Assembly (NCBI GenBank): GCA_963713085.1
Contig: CAVQKQ010000015.1
Span: 1 to 64,000 of the forward strand
Length of the DNA: 64,000 bases
Direction: 5' to 3'
From: PFJX01 sp963713085
GTDB taxonomy: Bacteria > Pseudomonadota > Gammaproteobacteria > Burkholderiales > Thiobacillaceae
This document shows positions 1 to 9,379 of the stretch, piece after piece. The translations under genes were made by a program, and so were the position numbers. Position 1 is the first letter of the stretch, and the number at the start of each line of letters is the position of its first letter. Below the pieces are notes generated by a model. It ran no database searches and was not told the DNA's origin. It saw only the letters and a list, made by a program, of their open reading frames with translations.

Positions 1-1230
1 AAACGGGTCTGGATCGTTAACCATTACGCACAGGAGCCCGGCAGCCCTGGCGGCACACGGCATTTCTCGCTAGCACGGCACCTTTTAAATTATGGCTGGT
101 ACGCGACCATATTTGCCGCCAGTACAGAACTTAACACTGGTCGCCAACGCTTGGTAAGCGGCCAAACTTGCCGTCGCGAGGTGTATGAAGATGTTCCTTT
201 CTATTGGCTGCGCACACCGTCGTACTCTGGGAATGGGATGGGGCGCCTCGTTAACATGATGGCCTTTGCTGCGCATTTGCTGGCTTCTCCCACGGTGCGC
301 CGCATGGTGGCTCCAGATGTGGTGATCGGCTCCAGCGTTCACCCCTTCGCAGCTTGGGCCGGTCTACGCCTTGCGCAGCGGCACAGTGTGCCGTTTATTT
401 TTGAAGTGCGGGACCTCTGGCCCCAGACTTTGGTGGATATGGGAGCAGCGCGGGAAGGCAGCCTAGCTGTATCGCTCTTGCGCAAGCTTGAGTGGCATTT
501 GTATCGGGCTGCTGCGAGCATCGTTGTGCTGATGCCCAGGGCTGATGAGTATATCTGCCGGCTGGGCATACCGCGGGACAAGATCGTCTGGATTCCCAAT
601 GGCGTGGAGTTGAACGGGGTTGGCCCGCCTCCCATGCAGCCCAATGAAGATGTATTTACGTTGATGTATTTTGGTGCCCACGGCCGGGCTAACGGCTTGG
701 ACAACATCCTCGTGGCAATGGCGCGGCTACGGGACGTGAGTCCCGGCTTGCGCGTGCGTTTGCGATTGGTCGGTGATGGGCCGCTGAAGCCTGACTTGAC
801 CGAACAGGCGCAGCGGCTGGAGTTGGATAATGTGGTCTTCGAGCCGGCCGTGCCCAAGGCCACAATACCGACCTTGGCTGCTGCGGCAGATGCTTTCGTG
901 GTCAATCTGGCCGACCTGCCCATATACCGCTACGGCATCAGCCTGAACAAGCTGTTTGACTATATGGCGGCCGGACGCCCCGTCGTTTTCGCAGGCGCTT
1001 CAATAAACAACCCTGTGGTGGAGGCCAAGGCGGGGATTTCCGTGCCACCTGGAGATCCCGATGCACTGGCTGGAGCGATAGCCAAGGTGGCCGCGATGCC
1101 ATTCTCAGAGCGCGTGGAGATGGGGCGCAGTGCCTATGCCTACGTGAAGGCCCATCACGACTTCCGCATCCTGGCCCGACGTTTGGCGGATTGCCTGGAC
1201 GCTGCTGTGTCGGTCCCCATTCATGGCTAA
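1..1230 (+). CDS. GT4-family glycosyltransferase (WbuB/PglA-like), 5' end outside window
   Basis: Predicted cytoplasmic transferase that adds a sugar to a lipid-linked glycan. The frame is open from base 1 (KRVWIVNHYAQEPGSPGG), which is the usual N-terminus of this family one residue after the start, so the ATG probably lies just before the window. A TTG at 151 is internal and not the start. The family signature near the C-terminus, GISLNKLFDYMAAGRPVV, binds the nucleotide-sugar donor. About 409 residues are visible, close to full family length. The stop overlaps the start of the next gene (1223) by 8 bases, so the two are translationally coupled. The first 200 bases look less GC-rich than the genes after them, as is common for surface-glycan genes acquired by transfer. 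The exact sugar cannot be told. Confidence 0.9.
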   Translation, partial: KRVWIVNHYAQEPGSPGGTRHFSLARHLLNYGWYATIFAASTELNTGRQRLVSGQTCRREVYEDVPFYWLRTPSYSGNGMGRLVNMMAFAAHLLASPTVRRMVAPDVVIGSSVHPFAAWAGLRLAQRHSVPFIFEVRDLWPQTLVDMGAAREGSLAVSLLRKLEWHLYRAAASIVVLMPRADEYICRLGIPRDKIVWIPNGVELNGVGPPPMQPNEDVFTLMYFGAHGRANGLDNILVAMARLRDVSPGLRVRLRLVGDGPLKPDLTEQAQRLELDNVVFEPAVPKATIPTLAAAADAFVVNLADLPIYRYGISLNKLFDYMAAGRPVVFAGASINNPVVEAKAGISVPPGDPDALAGAIAKVAAMPFSERVEMGRSAYAYVKAHHDFRILARRLADCLDAAVSVPIHG

Positions 1231-1828
1231 GCGTCTGCTGGATATCTCCGTAGCCCTGCTGGGCCTGGTCTTGCTGGCACCTGTGATGTTGGCGGTTGCC
1301 TTGCTCATCTGGATCAACCTGGGCAGGCCGCTCCTGTTCCGGCAAACACGGCCGGGGTTGCATGGCCGGCTATTTACTCTGTACAAGTTCCGTTCCATGA
1401 GGGAGGGCCGGGATGCGGACGGCAAAGCGTTGCCGGATGAGCAAAGACTGACCGGGTTTGGGCGCTTTATGCGCGCCACCAGCCTGGATGAACTGCCTGG
1501 GTTGTGGAACGTGCTGAAAGGGGAAATGAGCCTGGTGGGACCCCGCCCGCTGTTGCCGGAATACTTGCCGCTCTATACCCCGGAACAGGCGCGCCGCCAC
1601 GAGGTCGTGCCAGGTCTCACGGGATGGGCCCAAGTCATGGGGCGCAATGCCCTGGATTGGGAGACGCGCCTGGTCATGGACGTTTGGTACGTGGACCACT
1701 GCTCCTTCACACTAGACCTGCGCATTCTCTGGATGACCCTGGGAGCGGTATGCTCGGGCCGTGGGGTAAGCAGGGAGGGCCACGCGACCATGCCAAAATT
1801 CACGGGGACTCGGAAAACGGATTTATGA
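1223..1828 (+). CDS. Phosphoglycosyl transferase, PglC-like sugar transferase
   Basis: Monotopic membrane enzyme that moves a sugar-1-phosphate from a UDP-sugar to undecaprenyl phosphate, the first membrane step of glycan assembly. The 201 residues match the short PglC-type (not the long WbaP type). One re-entrant hydrophobic helix at about residues 10-32 is followed by the basic motif TLYKFRSMR, the catalytic region SLDELPGLWNVLKGEMS with its Asp-Glu pair, and SLVGPRPLLPEY. The C-terminal SREGHATMPKFTG is typical of bacillosamine-type transferases. It starts inside the upstream glycosyltransferase gene, and its TGA overlaps the next ATG (ATGA, 1825). With PglD/E/F-like genes beside it, the likely substrate is UDP-diNAc-bacillosamine; this is inference from context. 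Confidence 0.93.
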   Translation: MAKRLLDISVALLGLVLLAPVMLAVALLIWINLGRPLLFRQTRPGLHGRLFTLYKFRSMREGRDADGKALPDEQRLTGFGRFMRATSLDELPGLWNVLKGEMSLVGPRPLLPEYLPLYTPEQARRHEVVPGLTGWAQVMGRNALDWETRLVMDVWYVDHCSFTLDLRILWMTLGAVCSGRGVSREGHATMPKFTGTRKTDL

Positions 1829-2457
1829 CGGAGCGCATATTCATCTTCGGCGCCAGCGGCCATGGCAAGGTGGTGGCGGATGCGGCCCGGCTGCAGGGTT
1901 TCGTTGTCACGGCCTTTTTCGACGACAACCCGGTGTTGTGGCAGGGGAATTTTTTTGAACTCCCCGTGGTTGGCGGTCATGAGTTGCTGTTGGCCTGGTG
2001 TAGAGAAAATAACGTCAAGGCAGGCGTGGTGGCCATTGGCAACAACATAACCCGCCACTCCCTGGCACAGGAGCTCCTGAAGATAGGCCTGCAAATGGCG
2101 ACCGTGGTGCACCCCACCGCCGTGGTGGCAGCCTCGGTGCGGATCGGCCAGGGCAGCGTGGTCATGGCGGGTGCGGTGGTTAACCCGGACACTGTCGTCG
2201 GCGACCATTGCATCATCAACACAGGCGCCGTGGTGGACCATGACTGCCATCTCGGCGAGGGCGTGCACATTGCGCCGGGATGCCAGCTGTGCGGCGGGGT
2301 GACAGTGGGAGAGGAGTCGCTCATCGGCGCCGGAACGACGGTGATCCCGGGCATACGGATCGGTGCGCAGGCAGTGGTGGGAGCCGGTTCCACGGTCATC
2401 CACGAAGTGCCTCCAAGAGGGAAAGTGGCAGGTTGTCCCGCCCGCCCACTGCCATGA
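1825..2457 (+). CDS. PglD-like sugar O/N-acyltransferase (left-handed beta-helix)
   Basis: Predicted acetyl-CoA-dependent acetyltransferase acting on a UDP-4-amino sugar. The ATG at 1825 (MTERIFIFGASGHGKVV) is chosen because it gives the family N-terminus, a small Rossmann-like domain with GASGHGKVV, and couples by ATGA to the gene before it. A longer open frame upstream is only an overlap with the sugar transferase. From about residue 90 there are hexapeptide repeats forming the beta-helix, including VVNPDTVVGDHC and GVHIAPGCQLCGGVTVG, with the catalytic His in VVDHDCHLG. The length of 210 residues fits PglD/NeuD proteins. The TGA overlaps the next ATG at 2454. Confidence 0.92.
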   Translation: MTERIFIFGASGHGKVVADAARLQGFVVTAFFDDNPVLWQGNFFELPVVGGHELLLAWCRENNVKAGVVAIGNNITRHSLAQELLKIGLQMATVVHPTAVVAASVRIGQGSVVMAGAVVNPDTVVGDHCIINTGAVVDHDCHLGEGVHIAPGCQLCGGVTVGEESLIGAGTTVIPGIRIGAQAVVGAGSTVIHEVPPRGKVAGCPARPLP

Positions 2458-3693
2458 AAAACCCTCTGCACCTGAGCGCACTGGCGATGGACGGGGGGCC
2501 GCCCGTCCGGTCCAAATCCTTTCCCCCGTGGCCGTACTATGAGCCGGATGAAATGGAGGCCGTCACCGCGGTGCTGGCCTCGGGCCGCGTCAACTACTGG
2601 ACCGGCGAGGAAGGTCGGCAATTCGAATCGGAGTTTGCCGCCCAGGTGGGCACGCAACACGCCGTGGCGGTGATGAACGGCAGCGTGGCCCTGGAATTGG
2701 CCCTGCGGGCCCTGGGCCTCGGGCCGGGGGACGAAGTGGTGGTGCCCGCCCGCAGCTTCATCGCCTCGGCCAGTTCCGTGGTTCTCGTCGGCGCCAGGCC
2801 GGTGTTCGCTGACGTTGATCCGCTCAGCGGGAACCTGACGGCGGAGAGCATCGCCGCCGTGCTCAGCCCGCGTACCCGGGCCGTGATCGTCGTGCATTTG
2901 GGGGGCTGGCCCTGCGACATGGACAGCATTTCGGCGCTGACCCAGGCCCGGGGCCTGCGGCTCATCGAGGATTGCGCCCAGGCACATGGCGCCACTTACA
3001 AGGGCCGGCAGGTGGGCAGTTTCGGCGCTGCGGCGGCGTTCTCCTTCTGCCAGGACAAGATCATGTCCACGGGCGGGGAGGGGGGCATGCTGGTCTGCAA
3101 TGACGAGACGGTCTGGCAGCGGGCCTGGTCCTACAAGGACCACGGGAAAAGTTGGGACGCGGTGTACAGGCGCCAACACCCACCGGGTTTCCGCTGGCTG
3201 CACGAATCCTTCGGCAGCAACTGGCGCATGACGGAAATGCAGGCGGCCATCGGTCGCCGGCAACTGAAGAAACTCTCGTCCTGGGTGGCACAGCGCCAGC
3301 AGAACGCCTTGGCGCTGGAGCTCGCCCTGCGAAGATGTGGACGGCCTGCAAATCGCCCATCCGCCCGAGCACATCGGCCATGCCCGCTACCGGTTCTATG
3401 TTTCACTCATGACGGAGCGGCTTGCACCCACTTGGAACCAGGCGCGAGTCATCGAGGCCGTGCAGGCGGAAGGGGTGCCGTGCGCTGCGGGTTCCTGCGC
3501 CGAGATCTATCGCGAGAAGGCCTTCACCGATGGGGGCCTGTCGCCTCCACAGCCGTTGCCGACTGCGCAGGCATTGGGTCGCACAAGCCTGTGTTTTCTG
3601 ACGCATCCGACCCTGGATGCGGAATCCATCCGTGACACCGCCGCCGCCGTGGCCAAGGTGATGCGTGTCGCGACCGGTCATGAAGCTGAATAA
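2454..3693 (+). pseudogene. DegT/DnrJ/EryC1 aminotransferase (PglE-like), frameshifted
   Basis: PLP-dependent sugar aminotransferase, predicted to convert a UDP-4-keto-6-deoxy sugar to the 4-amino sugar. The first part (2454 to about 3330) reads MKNPLHLSALAMDGGPPVRS and contains the PLP lysine in FSFCQDKIMSTGGEGG. At about 3330 the homologous reading moves to the +1 frame, where EDVDGLQIAHPPEHIGHARY continues to the TAA at 3693. One extra base near CTGCGAAGATG, or two missing, explains the break. The two parts together are about 410 residues, normal for the family. Either the gene is inactive or the sequence has an error. It sits between the PglD-like and PglF-like genes, with a start overlap before it and a 14-base overlap after it. 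Confidence 0.88.
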
Positions 3694-5537
3694 ACGCAGC
3701 ATACTGGTCGTGCTCCACGATTTGCTCGCGGCGGTCGTCGCCTGGCTGGGCGCCTACCTGCTGCGGTTCAACCTGGATGTCCCCGGTGAGTTCCTGGATG
3801 CGGCTCTGTCCACCCTGATGTGGGTGGTCCCCATGCAGGCGGCATTGTTCTGGCGCTTCGGCCTGTATCGCGGCATCTGGCGGTTTGCCAGCCTGCCCGA
3901 CCTGAAACGCATCCTCAAGGCAGTGGGAGTGGCGGCGGTGGCTACGCCGGTGGTACTCATGTTGTTCCGAGTCCACGCCGTCGTGCCGCGCACGGTCATG
4001 GTGCTGGATCCTATCTTGCTGCTGCTCATCGTCAGCGGCAGCCGATTTGCCTACCGGGCTTGGCGCGAGCGTCGTCTCGTCAACCTGGATCTGGCAGCCA
4101 AGCCGGTGTTGGTGGTGGGCACGGGCCGCGCCGCGGACAATCTGCTGCGGGACCTTCGGCGAGAACCGCACAATTGGCATCTGGTGGGCTTGCTGGATGA
4201 CGGCGATGGCAGCCAGGGCAGGCAACTTCAGGGGGTGCCGGTGGTGGGCGGCATCGCTGACCTGGCTGTTTGGGTGGAGCAAAAGGGGGTGGCGGACGTG
4301 ATCCTGGCCTTGCCCTCGGCATCGCCCGCCGTGCGCCGGCAGGTCACGGAAATCTGCGCCCGTGCCGGCGTGCGCCTCCTGACGGTGCCTTCCCTGGATG
4401 ACATCATGCACGGCCGGGTCGCCGTCTCCGCCCTGAGGCCAATCGAGCTTGAAGATTTGTTGGGGCGAAGCCCCGTCCGGTCTGGACGATGCCGGCTTGG
4501 GAGGCTTTCTCGGCGGCGTTGTCGTGCTGGTCACCGGTGCAGGCGGGTCCATCGGCTCGGAGCTTTGCCGCCAGATTGCCCGTTACCGCCCCGCTCGCCT
4601 GGTCATGCTGGAGCAGAGCGAGTTCGCGCTCTATCGCATGGAGCAGGAATTTGCAGCGCTATTTCCGGATGTGCCCGTGGCTTGCGTCATCGGTGACGTC
4701 AGGGATGGCGGGCGGTTGGGCGCGGTTTTTGCAGCCTATAAACCACGTGTGGTGTTCCATGCCGCGGCATACAAACACGTGCCCCTCATGGAAGAAGACA
4801 ATGCCTTCGAGGCCGTGCGCAATAATGTGCTCGGCAGTTGGGTCTGCGCAGAGACGGCCATCGCCCATGGCGTGGAGAAGTTCGTCCTGGTTTCCACGGA
4901 CAAGGCGGTCAATCCGACCAACGTCATGGGCGCCTCCAAGCGCATGGCGGAAATGGTCTGCCAGTGGCTTCAGGGGAAAAACGGTACGCGCTTCATAGCG
5001 GTTCGGTTCGGCAATGTATTGGGCAGTTCGGGCAGCGTGGTGCCCAAGTTCCAGGAACAGATCGCGACGGGTGGCCCCGTGACCGTGACCCACCCCGAAA
5101 TTACCCGCTTCTTCATGACCATCCCCGAGGCCGCTCAGTTGGTGTTGCAGGCCGGACTGATGGGCCAGGGCGGGGAACTTTATGTGCTGGATATGGGCGA
5201 GCCGGTTCGGATCGCCGATCTGGCCAGGCTGATGGTGCGCTTGGCAGGCAAGACGGAGGAAGAGATCGAGATCGTCTACACCGGTTTGCGTCAGGGTGAG
5301 AAGCTTTATGAGGAACTCATCGCCGATGCCGAAACCACCTTGCAAACGCCCCATCCGAAGCTCCGTGTCGCCCGCTCCCGTGACGTAGACGGCCCCTGTC
5401 TGACGGCCACCCTGGAATGGCTGCGGAGCCATGCCAGCGCTGATGGCCGTGTTGTCCGGGAACAACTGAAAAAGTGCATTCCGGAATACCAACCCGCTGA
5501 CATCGGGGTGATAGGGGAGGTTCGCTCCAGTCTATGA
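3680..5537 (+). pseudogene. UDP-GlcNAc 4,6-dehydratase, PglF/WbpM/CapD type, frameshifted
   Basis: Membrane-anchored SDR enzyme that makes UDP-4-keto-6-deoxy-GlcNAc, the first step to bacillosamine. The start is ATG 3680 (MKLNKRSILVVLHDLLAAVV); a GTG at 3665 is less likely. The N-terminal half has about four membrane segments and a first Rossmann-like domain. Reading must shift by +1 at about 4481 (PVR, one T skipped, LDDAGL). The second half then shows the NAD site VLVTGAGGSIGSELC and the catalytic region LVSTDKAVNPTNVMGASKRM, with Ser and Lys kept and Met in place of the usual SDR Tyr, as in WbpM. The combined length of about 618 residues matches WbpM/PglF. The end overlaps the convergent YgfX-like gene by 6 bases. 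It is broken, or sequenced with an extra base. Confidence 0.9.
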
Positions 5538-5975
5538 ATCAAGCTCGAGCGGGTTTGGCTGCACTGTATTCACGCCCAGCCAGCGCAACCATACCCGCAA
5601 TCGCCGGAAATCCTCGCCGGGCAGACTGTCCCCCAGCAGAACCAAGGTTTTGAACCGGCGCTGACCCTGGGTCTGGTAACGCAGCACGGTCAATCCGGGC
5701 AGAACCAGGCTGTCCGGGGCGAGATGAGCTGGCTGCCACTCGCCGTCAGCTAGTATTTCCAGTGCGCCCTCCTTCTTGCAACGCAGGGTGACGGTCTCGC
5801 CCGGCCGGCGATTGCGCAGCATGTCGAGCGCCAACAATGCCGTGCCCGCGCCTTGCCAGGCCGTGGGGAGATCAGCCAGCCACAATGCCGTTCCGGCGGC
5901 GAGGTGCAGGGCGGCAAGCCAGCGACGCAGGCGACGTGAGGGTTGTACCGTGACCAGGAGGGGGAGTGGAAACAT
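5532..5975 (-). CDS. YgfX/CptA-family small membrane protein
   Basis: A 147-residue protein resembling the YgfX (CptA) family of inner-membrane proteins. In enterobacteria this protein pairs with SdhE and was reported as a toxin-like inhibitor of cell shape. Visible features are a basic N-terminus (SRRLRRWLAALHLAAG), two close hydrophobic segments at about residues 18-50, and a soluble C-terminal part with RYQTQGQRRFKTLVLLGDSL and FRRLRVWLRW, both typical of the family. No SdhE-like partner lies beside it, so a toxin role cannot be argued here. It is convergent with the PglF-like gene. Confidence 0.65.
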   Translation of the reverse strand: MFPLPLLVTVQPSRRLRRWLAALHLAAGTALWLADLPTAWQGAGTALLALDMLRNRRPGETVTLRCKKEGALEILADGEWQPAHLAPDSLVLPGLTVLRYQTQGQRRFKTLVLLGDSLPGEDFRRLRVWLRWLGVNTVQPNPLELDS

Positions 5976-6025
5976 GGGGTTTGCCGACAGCGAAGCTTGG
6001 TCAGACTAGTATCGCTACGGGAAGG

Positions 6026-6078
6026 CTGCCTTACCGGCAGGCTCCCTCTCCCCAGCCCCTTCCCCGGTGGGGGAGGGG
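6026..6078 (+). repeat. REP-like palindromic intergenic repeat
   Basis: Two adjacent hairpins lie between the YgfX-like and protease genes. A small one has CTGCC (6026-6030) pairing with GGCAG (6036-6040). A larger G/C-rich one has CCCCTTCCCC (6056-6065) facing GGGGGAGGGG (6069-6078). The unit CTCCCTCTCCCCAGCCCC recurs in related form twice inside lnt near 39.3-39.4 kb, which marks it as a dispersed REP-like family rather than a lone terminator. Confidence 0.6.
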
Positions 6079-6121
6079 TGATGAAACTGCCGATTCAAGT
6101 GTCGTCTCCAGGTCTTCAGGC

Positions 6122-6916
6122 TCAAGGTTTTCCGCTCGCAGCCATGGGCAAGACCTTGGCTTGCTCCAGCAGGGCCTTAACGTACTTGGCGGGGATGGCG
6201 TAAGTGATGCCGCTGGGATCCTTGAGGGCGTTTTCCTTGGGGCCTTTGACGTAGACCGAGTTGATCACGCCGATGACCTCGCCGGTGTCTCCGTCGTAGA
6301 GGGGGCTGCCGCTGTTGCCGGGGTAGGCGGTGCCGTCAAGCTGGAAGATCAGCATGGGGTTTTCGGCCCGGCGGATCAGCTTGCTGGTAAGTGTCCTGGT
6401 CGAGGACGTGGGGCTGTAGATGGGGGCGATGGCGGCCAGGCCGGCGCGGTTGGTGGCGGGATGGAGACCCAGCACCGCGCCCAGTGGGTAGCCGGTGAAG
6501 AAATAGAGTTTGCCTTCCCGGGCGAGGTCGGAGTCCCCCAGGCGCAGGGCCGGCGCAGGATCGCCGCTCATCTTCAGCAGGACCAGGTCATGGTCCGGGT
6601 CGGACGCCACTTTCTCGGCCCGGCGTACGCTGATGCCGTCGCTGGCCTGTAGGAAGACCGCCAGGAATTCACCTTTTTCCACTTCCATGGTGGTGGGGGG
6701 GACGTGGGCGTTGGTGATGACATAGCGGCCGTCCGCCACCACGAAGCCCGTGCCGGTCAAGCGGACGCGGGGCGCGCGCAGGGGGTGCAGGGTGCCGATG
6801 CCGGCGATGGCGGGTTTGATGCGGGGCAGAAGGTCGACGATGTCGGCATGCGCGAAATCGCTCAATAAACACGATAGGCAGGCCGATATCAGCCAGGTTG
6901 TGAATCGTTGCCGCAT
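6122..6916 (-). CDS. Secreted trypsin-like serine protease (S1C-like)
   Basis: Predicted periplasmic or exported protease. The ATG at 6916 (MRQRFTTWLISACLSCLL) is preferred over a longer start 15 codons upstream because it places a signal peptide exactly at the N-terminus, with likely cleavage after AHA at residue 24. The catalytic triad is visible as His71 (VITNAHV), Asp110 (DPDHDLVLL) and Ser202 (YPGNSGSPL). The 264 residues hold one trypsin-fold domain and no PDZ domain, so it is not a full DegP/DegS. It is transcribed divergently from tviB-like 7006. Substrate unknown. Confidence 0.85.
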   Translation of the reverse strand: MRQRFTTWLISACLSCLLSDFAHADIVDLLPRIKPAIAGIGTLHPLRAPRVRLTGTGFVVADGRYVITNAHVPPTTMEVEKGEFLAVFLQASDGISVRRAEKVASDPDHDLVLLKMSGDPAPALRLGDSDLAREGKLYFFTGYPLGAVLGLHPATNRAGLAAIAPIYSPTSSTRTLTSKLIRRAENPMLIFQLDGTAYPGNSGSPLYDGDTGEVIGVINSVYVKGPKENALKDPSGITYAIPAKYVKALLEQAKVLPMAASGKP

Positions 6917-7005
6917 GGCAGGGTCTCCGCGTTTGCTTAATTGTGCCGCGGAGTGTGCCATGCATTCAGTAAAATGCCTTCGCTTTGTCCATCTAGGGAG
7001 TTGTC

Positions 7006-8289
7006 ATGACCATTGTTGCTGTTGTGGGCCTGGGCTACGTCGGCCTGCCCCTGGCCGTCGAATTCGGCAAGAAGTACGAAACCATCGGCTTCGATCTGTC
7101 GGAAGCCAAGATCGCCAACTACAAGAATTACTGCGACCCCACCGGCGAGGTGAGCACCGAGGATCTGAAGGCGGCCACCCGCCTCACGGTCAGCACCGAC
7201 CCCAGCTCCATCGGCAAGGCCGACGTGATCATCGTCGCCGTGCCCACCCCGGTGGACGAGGCCCATATCCCCGACTTCTCCCCCTTGGTGGGCTCCAGCA
7301 CCACGGTCGGCAAGCACATGAAGAAGGGCGCCATCGTGGTGTATGAGTCCACGGTCTACCCCGGTGCCACCGAGGAGGTCTGCATCCCGCTGCTGGAGAA
7401 GCATTCCGGCATGAAGTGGATGCGGGACTTCCACGTCGGCTACTCCCCCGAGCGGGTCAACCCGGGAGACAAGGAGCGCACCATCACCCGCATCGTCAAG
7501 GTGGTATCCGGCGACGACGAGGCCACCCTGAAGACGGTGGGCGACCTGTACGCTTCGGTCATCGTTGCCGGCGTGCACCGGGCCAGCAGCATCAAGGTGG
7601 CGGAGGCGGCCAAGGTGATCGAGAACACCCAGCGTGACCTGAATATCGCCCTGATGAACGAACTGGCCCTGATCTTCGACCGGATAGGCATAGACACCCT
7701 GGAAGTCCTGCAGGCCGCCGGCACCAAGTGGAACTTCCTGCCCTTCCGTCCCGGCCTGGTGGGCGGCCACTGCATCGGCGTCGATCCCTACTACCTGACC
7801 CACAAGGCCGACATGATGGGCTACCACCCCCAGGTCATCCTGGCCGGCCGCCGCATCAACGACGGCATGGCGGCCTACGTGGCCCAGCAGACCGTGAAGG
7901 GCATGATCAACAACGGCAGCGCGGTGCGCGGCGCCAAAGTGATTGTTCTGGGGCTCACCTTCAAGGAAAACTGCCCGGACCTTCGCAACTCCAAGGTGGC
8001 GGACCTGGTGAAGGAACTGAGGTCCTTCGGCTGCGACGTTTCCGTGCACGACCCCATCGCCGAGCCGCCCGAGGCCGAACATGAATACGGCATCAGCCTG
8101 ATACCCTGGGACCGGCTTCCGAGCGATGCCGACGCCATCGTCGCCGCCGTGTCCCACAAGGAATACCTGGCCATGCCACTGGCCGACATCCTGGCCAAGC
8201 TGAAGCAAGGCGGCGTGTTCACCGATGTGAAATCGGCCTATGACCAAGTCGCCATCAAGGCGGCGGGGTATTCTCTCTGGCGTTTGTAA
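7006..8289 (+). CDS. tviB: Nucleotide-sugar 6-dehydrogenase, TviB/WbpA type
   Basis: NAD-dependent enzyme that oxidises C6 of UDP-GlcNAc or UDP-GalNAc to the uronic acid. It opens with the Rossmann motif VVGLGYVGLPLAVEFG. The catalytic Cys is about residue 256 in GGHCIGVDPYYL, and the C-terminal UDP-binding domain has GLTFKENCPDLRNSKV. The length of 427 residues is standard. A good ribosome site, AGGGAG, lies 6 bases before the ATG. With the epimerase at 8348 it forms the TviB/TviC pair that supplies UDP-GalNAc uronate for capsule or O-antigen. The symbol is assigned by family; substrate preference (GlcNAc or GalNAc) cannot be settled from sequence alone. Confidence 0.93.
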   Translation: MTIVAVVGLGYVGLPLAVEFGKKYETIGFDLSEAKIANYKNYCDPTGEVSTEDLKAATRLTVSTDPSSIGKADVIIVAVPTPVDEAHIPDFSPLVGSSTTVGKHMKKGAIVVYESTVYPGATEEVCIPLLEKHSGMKWMRDFHVGYSPERVNPGDKERTITRIVKVVSGDDEATLKTVGDLYASVIVAGVHRASSIKVAEAAKVIENTQRDLNIALMNELALIFDRIGIDTLEVLQAAGTKWNFLPFRPGLVGGHCIGVDPYYLTHKADMMGYHPQVILAGRRINDGMAAYVAQQTVKGMINNGSAVRGAKVIVLGLTFKENCPDLRNSKVADLVKELRSFGCDVSVHDPIAEPPEAEHEYGISLIPWDRLPSDADAIVAAVSHKEYLAMPLADILAKLKQGGVFTDVKSAYDQVAIKAAGYSLWRL

Positions 8290-8347
8290 TTCCACCCTCC
8301 GTCCGTCATGCCGGCGTACCCCGGCTTGACGGCGTTAAACTCTAGCC

Positions 8348-9375
<1,028 letters not shown>

Positions 9376-9379
<4 letters not shown>

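Noticed and set aside
6937..8295. 452-codon open frame on the minus strand
   Set aside because: Antisense to tviB, which has all catalytic motifs and a good ribosome site.
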